Below, piece by piece: positions 56,691 to 64,000 of a DNA stretch of 64,000 nucleotides. Below the pieces are notes generated by a model, which worked only from the letters and a program-made list of their open reading frames with translations, did no database searches and was not told the origin of the DNA. The stretch is from Halorientalis salina (lineage in GTDB: Archaea; Halobacteriota; Halobacteria; Halobacteriales; Haloarculaceae). The first letter of the stretch is position 1. Every line of letters begins with the position of its first letter. Made by a program: the position numbers and the translations under genes. The stretch spans positions 62,001 through 126,000 of the forward strand of contig NZ_SOSC01000009.1 in the NCBI RefSeq assembly GCF_005049285.1, given 5' to 3'.

Positions 56691-57878
56691 CTACTCCCAC
56701 GAGTGAACTCGTGGGCTTCCTTCACTGAAGGAGAGGCCCACGTCTTCTGGGGAGTTCGCAGATTCTGTCTCATCGTCGGGTCCTTTGAGTCTGATCTGCG
56801 TTTTGGGCTGAGCCACAACAGCCCCCGCCGCCGATAGCGGACTCTGAATGGTCTTACCGACGGCTCGTTGACCGATATTTGAAGCGCCGTTCTTGTCTGC
56901 GTTATCGTCCAGACCGCAGCTGTGGCACTTGATGCGTCCCTGAACCTCGCGGTTCGTGTTCTGGGAGCCACACCGCCAGCACGTCACAGACGTGTCGTAT
57001 TCCTCGACAGGGAGACACTCTCGTCCGTCAAGATGGGCTTTGTACGTGAGGAAATTTGCCATCTTCGCAAACGGCATTTTGTGGGTCTTGTCGTTCACGT
57101 ACCGCCGCTTGTCATTGTCGAAACGAATGCCCGTCATGTCTCCGAAAACGATCACAGCGTTGCGCTTTCTGGCACGAGCAACGATTTCGTTTGCTGTCTT
57201 GTGGAGCGCGTCTTCAACGGTTCGAGATTCTTTGTCTCCAAGGCGTTGGATGACCTGAGCGCCCTGTCTGACTTTTGCTTTCCCGATGGACTTGCGGAGT
57301 TGCTTGTAGTGTTCTCGAACGTCCCGGACACGCTTACCGTGGAACGCAGTATCGCGGTCGGACAAGAAGGTACTGACAGCGATCCACTTTGCACCCATAT
57401 CAACGGCAAGTACGTCGTCGTATTCCTCGCTCACGGCCACAGACCGTGTACAGACGAGGTGGACGTACCAGTTACCGTCTTCATGGACAAGCTCGGAATC
57501 ACTGATATACTCGTCTTTCATCAATGATTCGTGTTTGTCGGGGACAATTGCTGGACACCAGATACTGTTCCCCTGCCCTCGGTTGGGGTCATAGACGGGA
57601 ACTTTGAACCACCACTCCGACAGAAACGTCTCTTCATCGTGTTCGATGGTGATGCAGTCATTACGGAGAACGACTGGTTGAGTGGTGTCCGATCGTGGAT
57701 TCTTGTTCGAGCGAACTTTGTCTGCCTGTTGGCTTGTGGCAGAATAGAGGTCTATATCAGCATCACCGTCCTGAACAGCAGTTTGAAACTCACTATATTC
57801 GCGTGAGAGGAGGAACTCTTTGCGTTGAGTGAGTGAATGGAGTCGGATGCAAACGGTGGTCGTAACCTCTCGATACAT
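56691..57878 (-). CDS. tnpB: TnpB/OrfB, RNA-guided nuclease of an IS200/IS605-type element
   Basis: 395 residues. RuvC-like residues: Asp160 in LAVDMGAKW, the second position VIVFGDMTG at 243-250 has Gly246-Asp247 where many TnpBs have Glu-Asp, and Asp328 in NADKNGASN. Zinc finger CWRCGS...CHSCG at 300-321. Such proteins cut DNA guided by an RNA from the element end. The gene ends within the terminal hairpin. Base composition is visibly lower in GC than the neighbours and codons differ, consistent with recent insertion. No TnpA gene is present, so it is an IS1341-like, single-gene element. Confidence 0.9.
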   Translation of the reverse strand: MYREVTTTVCIRLHSLTQRKEFLLSREYSEFQTAVQDGDADIDLYSATSQQADKVRSNKNPRSDTTQPVVLRNDCITIEHDEETFLSEWWFKVPVYDPNRGQGNSIWCPAIVPDKHESLMKDEYISDSELVHEDGNWYVHLVCTRSVAVSEEYDDVLAVDMGAKWIAVSTFLSDRDTAFHGKRVRDVREHYKQLRKSIGKAKVRQGAQVIQRLGDKESRTVEDALHKTANEIVARARKRNAVIVFGDMTGIRFDNDKRRYVNDKTHKMPFAKMANFLTYKAHLDGRECLPVEEYDTSVTCWRCGSQNTNREVQGRIKCHSCGLDDNADKNGASNIGQRAVGKTIQSPLSAAGAVVAQPKTQIRLKGPDDETESANSPEDVGLSFSEGSPRVHSWE

Positions 57879-58006
57879 CAGTTCGCTGTATGCTGTTTAT
57901 CGGCCTGAACTGGCTTTAAAGTGTGCTTCCAACAACCATTTGTCAGCTACCGACAGTGGTTTGATTATCGGAGCGTCGGATTCATCCCACGACTGAAGAT
58001 CGTGGG
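56691..58006 (-). mobile_element. IS605-family TnpB-only element with terminal hairpins
   Basis: The end near the tnpB stop has the hairpin CCCACGAG-TGAA-CTCGTGGG (56696-56715) within the last codons, with another hairpin-like GGCTTCCTTCACTGAAGGAG region behind it, matching where guide-RNA scaffolds of TnpB elements lie. A second, similar hairpin, CCCACGA-CTGAAGA-TCGTGGG (57986-58006), lies 108 bases beyond the tnpB start in the same orientation; it is either the other terminus or a remnant end of another copy. No target-site duplication is visible. Confidence 0.75.
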
Positions 58007-58099
58007 CTTTCTCCTTGAATCTCTGTAACTCGGCTCCGATTTTTCTGCCAATACAACCGACCAGCGACGGCGCAGTCGTCGCCTCGCCGCGTCGGGGAG
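57879..58099. other. Intergenic region between tnpB and the polymerase gene
   Basis: AT-rich 5' flank of tnpB (57879-57985), then the hairpin at 57986-58006. The last 90 bases return to chromosomal GC-rich sequence. No gene supported. Confidence 0.5.
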
Positions 58100-60202
58100 T
58101 CACCGGAAACTCGCCAGGACCGCGTCCGTCCGGTCGGCGAGTCGGTCCCGAAGGTCCGAGCGGTCCCAGCCCAGCGGCGAGACGACGCTCTCGGCCGCCC
58201 GGACGAGCAGATCCGCGTAGAACGATTCGTCGTACTCGCCGGGGTCCTCGCTGGCCAGTCGCACCCGTTCGCGTGAGCCCCGGCCGTCGTCGACGACGAC
58301 GTACCTGACCGCCTGTCCGGGTCGCCGTTCGAGGCCGCGGTCGCTCGCCCGCTCCAACGCGGCGACCGTCCGGGTTCGCTGGTCGTAGGCGTCGGCGGCC
58401 TTCGAGGTGTGCGTTTCGATCGCCAGATCGGCGGGGTCGACCGCACCCGATCGCAGGCGGTCGAGGTGGTGAGCCAGACGGGCACAGATGGCCGCCGGAT
58501 CGTGTGACTCGTCGAAGACGCGGATCAGGTCGCGCTGGGCGTCGGCGACGAACGGCGGCGTGCTGTCCTGGCGGCACTCGATGCCCCGATACTTGTACCC
58601 CTCGTCGTCCGCGACCGCCCCGAAGTACTTCGTCAGCGCGCCGCCCGCGCCGTCGCGTCGGGGGACGAACGCCAGCCAGTCGTAGGTGGCCTCGTACTCC
58701 AGGGGGATCTCGGCGGCGGCCGACACCTCGGCGGCCAGGTCCTCGAGGGGTCGCCGCTCGTCGTCGGGCACGTCCGGCGCGGCCGTCACCCAGAGGCTGT
58801 CGACGATGCCGTGGACGACCCGCCAGCCGCCCCGCTCGAAGGTCTCCTTGGCGTCCAGCAGGATCTCGCGGGCGACGGCGTTGATGGCCTCGTGGCACTC
58901 GATGCGCCCGAACTTCGCGTTGGAAAAGCCCTGGTAGCCGAAACAGGCGACGAGGATCCACTTCAGCGCCTCCACTTTCCTGTCCAGGGCGTCCCGCCGG
59001 TCGGGGTCGGTCACGGCCGCCCGCTGGTCTTTCATCTCGGCCCGGGCCGAGACGAGCGGCCCGAGCACGTCCGGGAGGTAGCCGGGTTCGTCGCAGACGC
59101 TGTAACCCAGTCCCGGCACGTCCGCGCGGTCGTGGCAGTCACACCGGACGGTTTCGGGACTGATGTTGCGCGTGCAGATGATGTTGGGGTAGAGGCTGCC
59201 GAAGTCCAGTTCGTGGACGTCCTCGTGGACGCCGACGGCGGGCGAGAGGGTGTGGCCGCCCCGGTCGGCGTCGTGGAGCCGGGACGCGGACTTGAAGAAC
59301 TCGTGGCGGTAGGAGTTCCACGGGACGAGGACGCCGCGGGCACGGGCCTCGCGGATCTGGATGGCCGTCAGGACGTTCCCGATGGAGGCCCAGGCCAGTT
59401 CCTGCAGCGGTTTCCACGACCGGGCGACCAGGTCGAGACAGCCATCCAGGCCGGCCTGCCGGTAGAAGAAGGTGTTCGAGCGGTCGACGACGGCGCGCCC
59501 GGGCACCGTGTAGCGGGCCGGCGAGTGGTGGACCTGCCCGTAGCTCTCGTAGGTCGACGCGCCGGCGAGGCGCTGCCACCCCGGGCGACGGCCCAACTGG
59601 AGGTCGACGCCGGTCTCGGTCGCGGTCTCGGCGAGCGTGGGGACGACCTCACCCGAGTTGCAGACGAGCACGTCCGGGTCCGCCCGCTCGATGGCCGTCG
59701 CGACCCGCGCCACGAGGTCGCCAGGGTCGCCCGTGTAGTCCTCGCCGTCGACCGAGAGGGAATCGAGCGACTCGTCCCCGAGCGCCGGTTCGGGCACGTC
59801 GATGGCGAGGGGACGGGGCTCTCTCGCGGGCTCCGGCGAACGGCCCTGATCCAGACAGTACCGGAACCCGCGGGTGAGGTCCACGTCGTAACAGCGGTAC
59901 TCCCCGGGCTCGCCGCGGTCGCGGACGTGGGCGGCCACGGGCCGGAGTCGGTCGACGTCGTCGACGGCCACCCGCAGGACGTCCTCCGGATCGGACCGCC
60001 AGCCGCGTCGCCGCCGCTCCGTGCTCGTCGTGACGACGCTGGGCAGGCGCTCGACGGCCTCGCGACACGCCGCGACCGGGCCGCCCTCGCGCGTGACGAA
60101 CAGTTCCGGCGAGTAGTCGGCGACTACTTCGGCGCGGGCCCCGTCGTCGGTCAACGTCCAGGCCAGCACGTCGCCGTCCCGGTAGTCGACGGTAAATGGC
60201 AT
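58100..60202 (-). CDS. Divergent family-B DNA polymerase (exonuclease motifs lost)
   Basis: 700 residues starting MPFTVDYRDGDV. Motif A HELDFGSLYPNII with catalytic Asp about 333, motif B around K...ILVACFGYQGFSNAKFG, and motif C VHGIVDSLW near 463-471, where the usual YGDTDS has become GIVDS: the second, metal-binding Asp is kept. The N-terminal 300 residues show no D-x-E exonuclease I motif or NxxxFD, so proofreading is absent. Length is short for a replicative PolB. It follows the small gene at 60204 with one base between them. A lesion-bypass or specialised polymerase is inferred, resembling archaeal PolB2. Confidence 0.85.
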   Translation of the reverse strand: MPFTVDYRDGDVLAWTLTDDGARAEVVADYSPELFVTREGGPVAACREAVERLPSVVTTSTERRRRGWRSDPEDVLRVAVDDVDRLRPVAAHVRDRGEPGEYRCYDVDLTRGFRYCLDQGRSPEPAREPRPLAIDVPEPALGDESLDSLSVDGEDYTGDPGDLVARVATAIERADPDVLVCNSGEVVPTLAETATETGVDLQLGRRPGWQRLAGASTYESYGQVHHSPARYTVPGRAVVDRSNTFFYRQAGLDGCLDLVARSWKPLQELAWASIGNVLTAIQIREARARGVLVPWNSYRHEFFKSASRLHDADRGGHTLSPAVGVHEDVHELDFGSLYPNIICTRNISPETVRCDCHDRADVPGLGYSVCDEPGYLPDVLGPLVSARAEMKDQRAAVTDPDRRDALDRKVEALKWILVACFGYQGFSNAKFGRIECHEAINAVAREILLDAKETFERGGWRVVHGIVDSLWVTAAPDVPDDERRPLEDLAAEVSAAAEIPLEYEATYDWLAFVPRRDGAGGALTKYFGAVADDEGYKYRGIECRQDSTPPFVADAQRDLIRVFDESHDPAAICARLAHHLDRLRSGAVDPADLAIETHTSKAADAYDQRTRTVAALERASDRGLERRPGQAVRYVVVDDGRGSRERVRLASEDPGEYDESFYADLLVRAAESVVSPLGWDRSDLRDRLADRTDAVLASFR

Positions 60203-60203
60203 C

Positions 60204-60539
60204 CTACTCCCTCCCGTCAGCTCCCTGCTGCTCCGGGATGGTCGTCTGGGACTCGGGGAGGTCACGGCCGTCGTCGATATCGATGCGGGCTTCGAGTTCG
60301 GCCACCCGGTCCTCCAGGTCGGCGATGTGGGCCTCCTGTTCGACCGCGACCGACAGCAACACCGCGACGACGGGCGAGTCGTAGTTGAGGTAGCCGCAGG
60401 CGTCGGCGTGGGCGCGCGCGTGCTCGAACAGCGCGTCGAAGTGGGGCTTGTCGCGCCGGCGCAGCGCCCGACGGTAGTCGCCGAACTCGCCGCGAAGCCG
60501 GTCCAGTCGGTCGCGGAACGTCGGATTAGTGCGCCCCAT
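60204..60539 (-). CDS. Small coiled-coil protein of the polymerase cassette (DUF8156-like)
   Basis: 111 residues starting MGRTNPTFRD. Arg-rich helices (RLDRLRGEFGDYRRALRRRD) at the N-terminus, a hydrophobic middle (YDSPVVAVLLSVAVEQE) and a heptad coiled coil (IADLEDRVAELEARI). Overlaps the RecA-like gene by 14 bases and abuts polymerase with one base; a structural adaptor is likely. Confidence 0.75.
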   Translation of the reverse strand: MGRTNPTFRDRLDRLRGEFGDYRRALRRRDKPHFDALFEHARAHADACGYLNYDSPVVAVLLSVAVEQEAHIADLEDRVAELEARIDIDDGRDLPESQTTIPEQQGADGRE

Positions 60540-61209
60540 CGAACACCACCTCCGGACGCGTCTCGGTCGCGGTCTCGGGCGTTTCGACGCCGGCACAGCG
60601 GGCCGCGAGCACGCGCCGCCAGAACGCCAGCGTGGTCTGGACCGTCCCGTCGCCGCGCGGGTAGACCTGCGTCTCGAACTCGTCGGTCACGAACCGCGGC
60701 CCCAGGGCGGTCTGCCGGCACTCGACGGTCCGGTCGGCAGCGGTCGCGAGCGCGTCGGCGACCGCGTCAGTTCCGGTGCGAGTCAGCAACACCGGCACGT
60801 CGTACTCGCGGGCGATTCTGGCGACCGTCGCCAGACTCCGCAGGCACAGCCGCTCGCCCTCGCGCTGGCCAACGTCGTCACGGTAGGGGGCGTCCATCGC
60901 CGGCAGGACCAGCAGCGCCGTGTCCTCGTCGATCTGTTCGGGCAGGGACTGGACCAGCGCGAAGTGCTGGTGGGCGGTGAACCCACGAGCGACCCGGATG
61001 CGGTCCAGGACCCGGTCGCTCGGTGCGACGTCCAGCAGCGGGCCCGTCTGTGCGTGGCCGCGGCTATCCACCCAGACCGCCGGGCCGTCCGCGCCGATGA
61101 CCTGGTCGACGACGAGCGCGGCCAGCGGCCCGGTCGCGCGGCCGTCGGTGTCCAGTAACTGTACGCCGGGCGAAAGCGTCGGGAGTTCGGGGAGTGCCGT
61201 TCCGTGCAT
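60526..61209 (-). CDS. RecA/RadB-like protein lacking the P-loop
   Basis: 227 residues starting MHGTALPELPTLSPGVQ. The order of strands follows RecA-fold ATPases: LSPGVQLLDTDG where the Walker A loop should be (no GxxxxGKT), AVWVDSRGHAQTG as the second strand, ALLVLPAMDAPYRDD in place of Walker B, and LATVARIAREYDVPVLLTRTG. It therefore resembles an inactive RadB/ImuA-type relative. It has its own leaderless promoter (TATA GGTTATCC at 61236-61243, minus strand). Confidence 0.75.
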   Translation of the reverse strand: MHGTALPELPTLSPGVQLLDTDGRATGPLAALVVDQVIGADGPAVWVDSRGHAQTGPLLDVAPSDRVLDRIRVARGFTAHQHFALVQSLPEQIDEDTALLVLPAMDAPYRDDVGQREGERLCLRSLATVARIAREYDVPVLLTRTGTDAVADALATAADRTVECRQTALGPRFVTDEFETQVYPRGDGTVQTTLAFWRRVLAARCAGVETPETATETRPEVVFDGAH

Positions 61210-61251
61210 CACGCCCCGGACTACGGCCACCGCTCGGATAACCGAATCCGG

Positions 61252-61272
61252 GTCGTTTCCGGAGTTTCCAGA
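61252..61272 (-). promoter_or_regulatory. Shared 21-nt element before the RecA-like gene
   Basis: On the + strand: GTCGTTTCCGG, AG, TTTCCAGA. It lies 43-63 nt before the start at 61209, just upstream of its TATA box. The same element is found at 62404-62424 with only the two middle bases changed. Confidence 0.6.
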
Positions 61273-61317
61273 GATCGCCGAGTGCGCTCATCCAGCCGGT
61301 AGCGAGCCGGAGACGCC

Positions 61318-62364
61318 TCAACTCTGATTTCCAGAAGTCGTCTCACGGGCGTCGGCGGTCGGGTCGACGACCCGGTACGTCCGGTCGGAGCTGGCCCCCT
61401 CGGCCTCGACGAGGTCGTACTGGACCATCTTCGAGAGGTAGTTCCGGACCGTGCGGTCGGTTTTGGGGTCGTCGACGGCGTCGCGGTAGGCCGTGTATAA
61501 CGACGACGGGTCGATGGTTCCCGCCTCGGCGATGACGTCGTAGAGCGCCCGCTGGTGGGGCGTCAGCGTCTCGATGTTCTTCCGGTGGACCGCCGACCGG
61601 CCGGCGGGGACGGCCGCGTCGAGGATCGCGTCCGTGATACGGCCGGTTTCGGCCCGCTCGGCGTGGCGAGCGGCGCTCCGGAGGATGGAGATGGCGACCC
61701 GGGCGTCGCCCGCGGCCGCGTCCGCGACGGTCCGTAACTGGTCGGTCGTCACCGCGTCGGCGGCCAACCCCCGGCGCGCCCTGGCCCGGAGGATGGCGGT
61801 GAGTTCGTCCAGGCCGTAGCGGTCGAACTGGATGCGTTCGCTCCCCTGGAGACGGCTGGCCAGTCGGTCGTCCGCGCCCGCAAAGAGGTCTGCCTCCCGG
61901 TTGGCGATCAGGACCAGCGAGAACCCGTCGAGGGAATGTAAGTCGTAGAGCGCGTCGGGCGTCTCCAGCTGGTCGGCCTCGTCTAACACGACCACGCAGG
62001 GCGGCCCCTCGTACTCGCGCAGCCGTTCGAGCAGTTCGTCGTGGGGCGTCGACCGCCGGTGGATGTCGACGGTCTTCCCGAGCCCCTCCAGGACGCGGTA
62101 GAGCGTGCGGAACCGGGAGTAGTTCTGCCAGCAGTTGACGTACTGGGAGGCGACGTCGAGGTGTTGCTCGCGGAGTTGCTCGACGGTGTAGCGGGCCACG
62201 CAGGTCTTGCCCGCGCCCGAGGGACCGGTGATGATGGCCGGCCCGGCGGGTTCGCCGCGGGTCACCGGTTCGAGGACGCCCGAGAGGTGGTCGACTTCCC
62301 CGTCCCGATGCTCGAGTTCGCTGGGGACGAACCCCTCCCGGAGCACCCGAGCATCAACGATCAT
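61318..62364 (-). CDS. Orc1/Cdc6-family AAA+ ATPase
   Basis: 348 residues. Walker A GPSGAGKT near 48-55, Walker B VVVLDEADQL near 125, sensor segments (LVLIANREADLF), arginine-rich lid, and a C-terminal winged helix (about 265-335; TPHQRALYDVIAEAG). It binds origin-like DNA in replication initiators; haloarchaea carry many paralogues and those tied to mobile or repair modules need not be initiators. It is the first gene of the polymerase cassette, with 108 bases before the RecA-like gene. No repeat-rich origin (mini-ORB) was seen nearby. Confidence 0.88.
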   Translation of the reverse strand: MIVDARVLREGFVPSELEHRDGEVDHLSGVLEPVTRGEPAGPAIITGPSGAGKTCVARYTVEQLREQHLDVASQYVNCWQNYSRFRTLYRVLEGLGKTVDIHRRSTPHDELLERLREYEGPPCVVVLDEADQLETPDALYDLHSLDGFSLVLIANREADLFAGADDRLASRLQGSERIQFDRYGLDELTAILRARARRGLAADAVTTDQLRTVADAAAGDARVAISILRSAARHAERAETGRITDAILDAAVPAGRSAVHRKNIETLTPHQRALYDVIAEAGTIDPSSLYTAYRDAVDDPKTDRTVRNYLSKMVQYDLVEAEGASSDRTYRVVDPTADARETTSGNQS

Positions 62365-62403
62365 GCGGGCATCATGTGCGGCCAGCGATATAAGTCGTCA
62401 CGT

Positions 62404-62424
62404 GTCGTTTCCGGCCTTTCCAGA
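62404..62424 (-). promoter_or_regulatory. Shared 21-nt element before the Orc1/Cdc6-like gene
   Basis: On the + strand: GTCGTTTCCGG, CC, TTTCCAGA. It sits 40-60 nt before the ATG at 62364 and 10 nt upstream of the TATA box (ATATAAG on the + strand at 62388-62394). It matches 61252-61272 at 19 of 21 positions, at nearly the same distance from the start. Confidence 0.65.
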
Positions 62425-62438
62425 ACCGTTCACACGGG

Positions 62439-63887
62439 CTACTCCTCGAAGGGGCCGCGTGCGCCGTCGGGTTCGTCGCCGGGGCGGGCCACGAGGTTCT
62501 CCCGCCCCAGGCGGATCTTCCGGATCTGGTCGGCCTCGGCCATCGCCGAGAGGACGCGGCTCACCTTCGATTTCGACCAGTCGGTCCGGTCGACGATCTC
62601 GGACTGGGGGAGGCGACCGTCGTGTTCTTCGAGCAGTCGGTGAACCCGCCAGGCGTCGGGGTGGGCCAGCGAGTCGGCGGTCGACGCGTCGTCGTCGGGC
62701 GTCGGCCCACGCTCCGCTTGCGGTGTGGATTCGGCGGGCGCGCCGCGGCGACCCCACCAGAGAACGGTACAGACGCCCGCCAGGAACCCCGCGAGGAGCA
62801 AGCCGGCGAGCGCGACCGGGCCCGGAAGCGGAATCCAGGACGGGAGGAAGGGGGCGGCGATCGTGGTTCCCCCCGGGGTTCCGTCCCGGGGCTTTGGCTG
62901 GCCGTCGACAGACGGGTTCGCGCGCGTCGGGTCCGTCCCGTACCGGTTGACCTCCGGGCCGTCCGCGAACCCGTCACCGTCCGTGTCCGGATCGGTCGGG
63001 TCCGTCCCGTACTGGGCGACCTCCGGCCCGTCGTCGAGGCCATCCCCGTCCGTGTCCCGCCGAAGGGGGTCCGTCCCGTGGACGTTCACTTCGGGACCGT
63101 CGTCGAGGCCGTCGCCGTCCGTGTCGGGTTCGGTCGGGTTCGTCCGGAACTCGGTCACCTCGGCGTGGTCACCGAGGCCGTCACCGTCCGTGTCGGGTGC
63201 CGTCGGATCCGTGCCGTAGGTGGTCACTTCCGTCCCGTCGTCGAGGCCGTCGCCGTCCGTATCCGGTTCGGTCGGGTTCGTCCCGTACCGGTTGACCTCG
63301 ACGCCGTCGGCGAGCCCGTCGTCGTCGGTGTCGGTCGCGTTCGGGTCGGTCCCGTACGTGTGGTACTCCTGGCCGTCGGTGAGCCCGTCCTGATCCGTGT
63401 CCGCGACGAACGGGACCGTCCCGAGTTCCCACTCGGCCCGGTTGTCCAGCCCGTCGTCGTCCCGGTCGCCGTCGGCCACGAACAGGAAGACGGGCTGGCT
63501 CGCCCGGGACAGGACCGTCCCGTTGGCCGCGGTCGCGGTGGCGACGAGCGTCGCCCGGCCGGAGCGGTTCGCCGGCCACTCCGAGAGCGAGACGCTGACG
63601 GGCCGAGTCCCGCTCGATCCGAACACCGGCCGACAGGACAGACGGACGGAGTTCGCCGACGTGTTCGCCCGGAGACAGACCTCGCTGGCCGACTCGGCCC
63701 GGACGGGCAGTTCAACGGTCGCAGACTCCCAGGCCGCCACCAGCGTCCGGTTCCCGTCGGTGTCGATGATCCCGTCCCCATCGAGCGTGATGTTGTCCTC
63801 GGGCTCGTCGGCACTCGCAACGGTCGCGGGGATGACACTCACGAGCACGACGGCACCGAGGATCAGGGCGACGCGGGAAACGTACAT
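62439..63887 (-). CDS. Transmembrane fusion: extracellular calcium-type repeats and cytoplasmic winged helix
   Basis: 482 residues. Signal/anchor segment at 1-26, an Ig-like beta domain (about 30-135), then one degenerate and seven tandem 23-residue repeats of the thrombospondin type 3 pattern D-T-D-G-D-G-L-x-D-G-x-E-V (about 138-325), each with acidic Ca-ligand spacing. A membrane helix [22 protein letters not shown] follows near 358-380, and the C-terminus is an intracellular winged helix ([21 protein letters not shown]). This suggests a one-component membrane regulator that reads extracellular calcium or a surface partner. Confidence 0.85.
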   Translation of the reverse strand: MYVSRVALILGAVVLVSVIPATVASADEPEDNITLDGDGIIDTDGNRTLVAAWESATVELPVRAESASEVCLRANTSANSVRLSCRPVFGSSGTRPVSVSLSEWPANRSGRATLVATATAANGTVLSRASQPVFLFVADGDRDDDGLDNRAEWELGTVPFVADTDQDGLTDGQEYHTYGTDPNATDTDDDGLADGVEVNRYGTNPTEPDTDGDGLDDGTEVTTYGTDPTAPDTDGDGLGDHAEVTEFRTNPTEPDTDGDGLDDGPEVNVHGTDPLRRDTDGDGLDDGPEVAQYGTDPTDPDTDGDGFADGPEVNRYGTDPTRANPSVDGQPKPRDGTPGGTTIAAPFLPSWIPLPGPVALAGLLLAGFLAGVCTVLWWGRRGAPAESTPQAERGPTPDDDASTADSLAHPDAWRVHRLLEEHDGRLPQSEIVDRTDWSKSKVSRVLSAMAEADQIRKIRLGRENLVARPGDEPDGARGPFEE

Positions 63888-64000
63888 CGTCCGTATGCTG
63901 TCGGGCCACGTCAGGAACCAAAGGCGTCCTTGCGGGGTAGATACCAGACGTAAGCGTAGCCAACTCGCCGTGAAACAGTTCGAAACAGTTGCAACCCCCA
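63888..64000. other. Upstream region of the calcium-repeat regulator
   Basis: No coding region seen in the last 113 bases; contains GAAACAGTT twice (63977, 63968 region) as a short direct repeat. Confidence 0.4.

Noticed and set aside
58100..60202. Casposon origin for the family-B polymerase
   Set aside because: No Cas1 gene or terminal inverted repeats are seen; the polymerase is embedded in a same-strand cassette with RecA-like and AAA+ genes.
61318..62438. Replication origin beside the Orc1/Cdc6-like gene
   Set aside because: Neither ORB-like repeats nor a long AT-rich unwinding region are visible around the gene; the 21-nt elements are promoter-positioned instead.
62900..63450. Regular 69-bp repeats that might be a CRISPR-like array
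   Set aside because: The unit encodes 23-residue calcium-type repeats in one open frame; there are no unique spacers of constant length and no cas genes.

Overview
The window is a stretch of chromosome from an extremely halophilic archaeon (class Halobacteria). The evidence is high GC, very acidic proteins, many short or absent 5' leaders with TATA boxes about 27 nt before the start codon, GTG starts, Tat-type lipoproteins and PGF-CTERM-like surface proteins. The gene content is also archaeal: transcription factor B, GGGP synthase, pantoate kinase with 4-phosphopantoate--beta-alanine ligase, a HARP-type RNase P protein, and a GatB/AspRS pair. I see no tRNA, rRNA or CRISPR array.

Layout. 1-10 kb: three secreted proteins with full or decayed HExxH metallopeptidase motifs, a transcription factor B gene, the thiazole synthase Thi4 and a membrane histidine kinase. 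10-14.5 kb: two consecutive coenzyme A biosynthesis enzymes flanking a membrane protein with 13 DUF1508/YegP-like modules; a third CoA-precursor enzyme (aspartate decarboxylase MfnA) lies at 46 kb. 14.5-18.7 kb: a BAAT-like acyl hydrolase, a UPF0175/PIN pair, a hairpin-rich repeat region and aspS. 18.8-22.4 kb: the three-gene proton-translocating transhydrogenase operon, preceded by a coupled small ORF, then an Lrp regulator. 22.6-35.8 kb: two APC permeases with universal stress modules, GGGP synthase, topoisomerase I, gatB, an ATP-dependent RNA ligase and its partner HARP. 36-41 kb: the condensin module smc-scpA with its upstream small coiled-coil gene. 41-51 kb: metabolism (PhzF-like, PEP synthase, SDR, MfnA) and metG. 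51-56.7 kb: NfeD and SPFH/stomatin genes separated by a promoter-bearing small ORF, a wHTH regulator, TRAM and YkgJ-type proteins. 56.7-58 kb: a TnpB insertion of visibly lower GC. 58-64 kb: a cassette of divergent family-B DNA polymerase, small coiled-coil protein, P-loop-less RecA-like protein and Orc1/Cdc6-like AAA+ ATPase, preceded by a membrane protein that joins extracellular calcium-type repeats to a cytoplasmic winged helix.

The least ordinary signals are: (1) the polymerase/RecA-like/AAA+ cassette, whose two promoters share a near-identical 21-nt element; (2) a family of 25-nt hairpins (7-bp variable stem, 11-nt loop GANCGNAGNGA) found between genes and, tandemly, inside the scpA coding sequence; (3) duplicated copies of the aspS 3' end; (4) the calcium-repeat/winged-helix transmembrane fusion; (5) the small ORF at 51.85 kb with a palindrome abutting its TATA box.
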